From a virus, in IMG/VR virus record IMGVR_UViG_3300025011_000131, positions 1-33,073 of that record: a stretch of 33,073 nt of DNA. One strand, given 5' to 3'. Below the pieces are notes generated by a model that searched no databases, was not told the DNA's origin, and was given only the letters and a program-made list of their open reading frames with translations. Position 1 is the first letter of the stretch, and each line of letters starts with the position of its first letter. Below are positions 31,616 through 33,073 of this stretch, in pieces. The translations under genes were made by a program, and so were the position numbers.

Positions 31616-32626
31616 TTACTTAAAATATCTTCTTGCCAAATGATCATACACATAATATACAAAACCATTATTAATAATATCAGCACTTACTTTTTTCATA
31701 CTATGTAACATATTAGTTTTAGTTTTATCAAATTTCTTTTCTATAACATCTGCACTCATAGTATCTACATTCATATTAATACCTAATGTAATAACATCAT
31801 CTAACATTCCGCAATATATTTTTAATTCATTTACATCAGGAATAAATACATCAGGTATATTTATTTTTATATTATCAACTTTATAGTATAATTCTACAAA
31901 TATATCTTTATATTCATCTCTTGTTCCATTCTTATATTGATAAATATAATACATTAAATCTATTGCTGTTATATTATAATGAAATCCTTGGTTAATTATT
32001 GAATTTAATTCTGAATATTCATCTCTAGTTTTTACTACTTCTCTTAATGTATTAAGATACCATCTTGGTACTGAATAAATATCATCCTCAGATTCTATTT
32101 CTTTTAATTCTCTTTCTTTTTCACCACCATACATATGTCTATTTTGTATATACATTGCGTATTCTTTTCTAATTTCTCCTATATTAAATATATAAGAATT
32201 TAATTCTCCAATACTAATTTGTTTATCTAAATCATTAATAACTCCATTTTCACCATATAAAAATATCATAATTTTCTCTATATTTTCATATGATAATGGT
32301 TTTCCTTTATCATTTTTTGCTTTATTTAAATTCATTAAACATTCATATAAATCTCTATAAGTATAATCTTCAAAAGATATAAATGGATTTATTATATTAT
32401 CCTTAATATCTAATATATCAACTATATTAATATTTAATTGCTTAGATAAATATGATGCTGTATCTTTGCATATATCATTAGAATTATAATATAGAGATAT
32501 TTTATTATATTGATATTCATTTTTTAATTTTTTTATATTTTCTTCTAATTTATTAATATTAATAAAACTTTCATTACTGCATAATATTATTGTTCCTTTT
32601 TCATTAAATTTTAAATTTTTTATCAT
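31616..32626 (-). CDS. hypothetical protein, 336 aa
   Basis: The N-terminal 75 residues resemble a small alpha/beta domain (GTIILCSNESFININKLEEN, then YNKISLYYNSNDICKDTASY), similar in layout to Toprim- or Rossmann-like folds, but no catalytic motif is evident. The rest is helical with WYLNTLREVVKTRDEYSELN and a C-terminal ARRYFK. GGAGAAGTATA precedes the ATG at 32626, and the gene overlaps the upstream one by 23 bases. Function unknown. Confidence 0.55.
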   Translation of the reverse strand: MIKNLKFNEKGTIILCSNESFININKLEENIKKLKNEYQYNKISLYYNSNDICKDTASYLSKQLNINIVDILDIKDNIINPFISFEDYTYRDLYECLMNLNKAKNDKGKPLSYENIEKIMIFLYGENGVINDLDKQISIGELNSYIFNIGEIRKEYAMYIQNRHMYGGEKERELKEIESEDDIYSVPRWYLNTLREVVKTRDEYSELNSIINQGFHYNITAIDLMYYIYQYKNGTRDEYKDIFVELYYKVDNIKINIPDVFIPDVNELKIYCGMLDDVITLGINMNVDTMSADVIEKKFDKTKTNMLHSMKKVSADIINNGFVYYVYDHLARRYFK

Positions 32627-33073
32627 TATACTTCTCCTTTAAAAATTTTTCTACTTCTTTATCTATTGGTCTAATATTAAGTGTATTTTCTAATTTTATA
32701 TTTTTATCAATATATATATTATGTATATATTCATCTGTTTTATCTATATATTCTCTAACAATTGATAACTGTTTGTCTGATATTGGGTATTCAGCAATAC
32801 TTAATACTTCATTATTATCTAATAAATATTGTATCTTCTCTATAAATTTTTTATCCCAATCAGAAGTATAACCAACATACCCACCTATATAATTTATACC
32901 AATAATATTTTTATTATTAAATGTCACAATATCTTTAAAATATAAATTATATTCAGACATATCTTTTGACCAAAATTCAGGTACTTTTATTTTATTATGA
33001 TTAATAATATTAAAACAATTCATATCTTTAATATTTGTTATTGGGTTATTAATTTCCCTAATTAAACCACATT
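32604..33073 (-). CDS. hypothetical protein, N-terminus outside the window
   Basis: The first Met in view is at 33023, but the frame is open to the window edge (reading CGLIREINNPITNIKDMNCF), and no ribosome site precedes that Met, so the gene very probably starts beyond 33073. The visible part contains IIGINYIGGYVGYTSDWDKK and a helical C-terminus with EKFLKEKYNDKKF. It overlaps the start of the 31616-32626 gene by 23 bases, indicating translational coupling. No family recognised. Confidence 0.55.
   Translation of the reverse strand, partial: CGLIREINNPITNIKDMNCFNIINHNKIKVPEFWSKDMSEYNLYFKDIVTFNNKNIIGINYIGGYVGYTSDWDKKFIEKIQYLLDNNEVLSIAEYPISDKQLSIVREYIDKTDEYIHNIYIDKNIKLENTLNIRPIDKEVEKFLKEKYNDKKFKI

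Noticed and set aside
31579-31686. Longer start of the 30802 gene with a hydrophobic leader
   Set aside because: The extension overlaps the end of the 31616-32626 gene, and the AAAGGAG site directs initiation at ATG 31578; the hydrophobic stretch is a reading-frame artefact.

Overview
The window is very AT-rich, and every gene I accept is read from the minus strand, from the high-coordinate end toward base 1. Gene content and order (terminase, portal, protease/scaffold, capsid, connectors, tail) identify it as part of a large tailed phage or prophage of a low-GC Firmicute, most likely Clostridium-like. No ribosomal RNA, transposase or convincing tRNA is visible. Strong AGGAGG ribosome binding sites precede most genes, and TTG and GTG starts are common.

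Layout in transcription order. Bases 33073-30802 hold three unrecognised genes, the first cut by the window edge. Bases 30680-28997 hold a homing endonuclease gene split by a one-base frameshift. Bases 28984-26297 encode a YonO/QDE-1-like single-subunit RNA polymerase. Next come a hairpin RNA or terminator (26120-26172), a small basic protein, a PIN-PhoH ATPase, a zinc-finger homing endonuclease, a metallophosphoesterase, a ClpP-like protease and a Cys/Asp/Glu-rich protein. The packaging block follows: two paralogous zinc-finger proteins (one is the likely small terminase) flank another endonuclease, then the large terminase interrupted by an intein inside its Walker A motif. The head block is portal, a small gene, protease-scaffold, decoration protein and major capsid protein. 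A GIY-YIG endonuclease precedes the connector, fiber and neck genes, then tail genes, another endonuclease and a small protein. The left edge carries the start of a RuvC-like resolvase.

The most unusual feature lies at 148-333, in the only sizeable non-coding gap at the left end, and is read from the plus strand, opposite to every gene. A TTGACA/TATACT promoter should start a roughly 150-nt RNA at about base 182. It would run through a solitary 30-nt CRISPR-repeat-like unit (188-217, with a TTCCC/GGGAA hairpin and the ATTGAAAC end typical of type I-B/III repeats) and stop at a 14-bp hairpin plus T-tract. There is no second repeat and no cas gene. This is the layout expected of an RNA anti-CRISPR built on a solitary repeat unit.

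A second theme is mobility. Five free-standing homing-endonuclease genes and one intein occupy this 33 kb. Four of the five free-standing genes are preceded by a hairpin with a loop perfectly complementary to a segment just downstream, at or near the ribosome binding site or first codons, so each could form an H-type pseudoknot. The sequences differ between sites but the architecture recurs, suggesting shared post-transcriptional control of these mobile genes.
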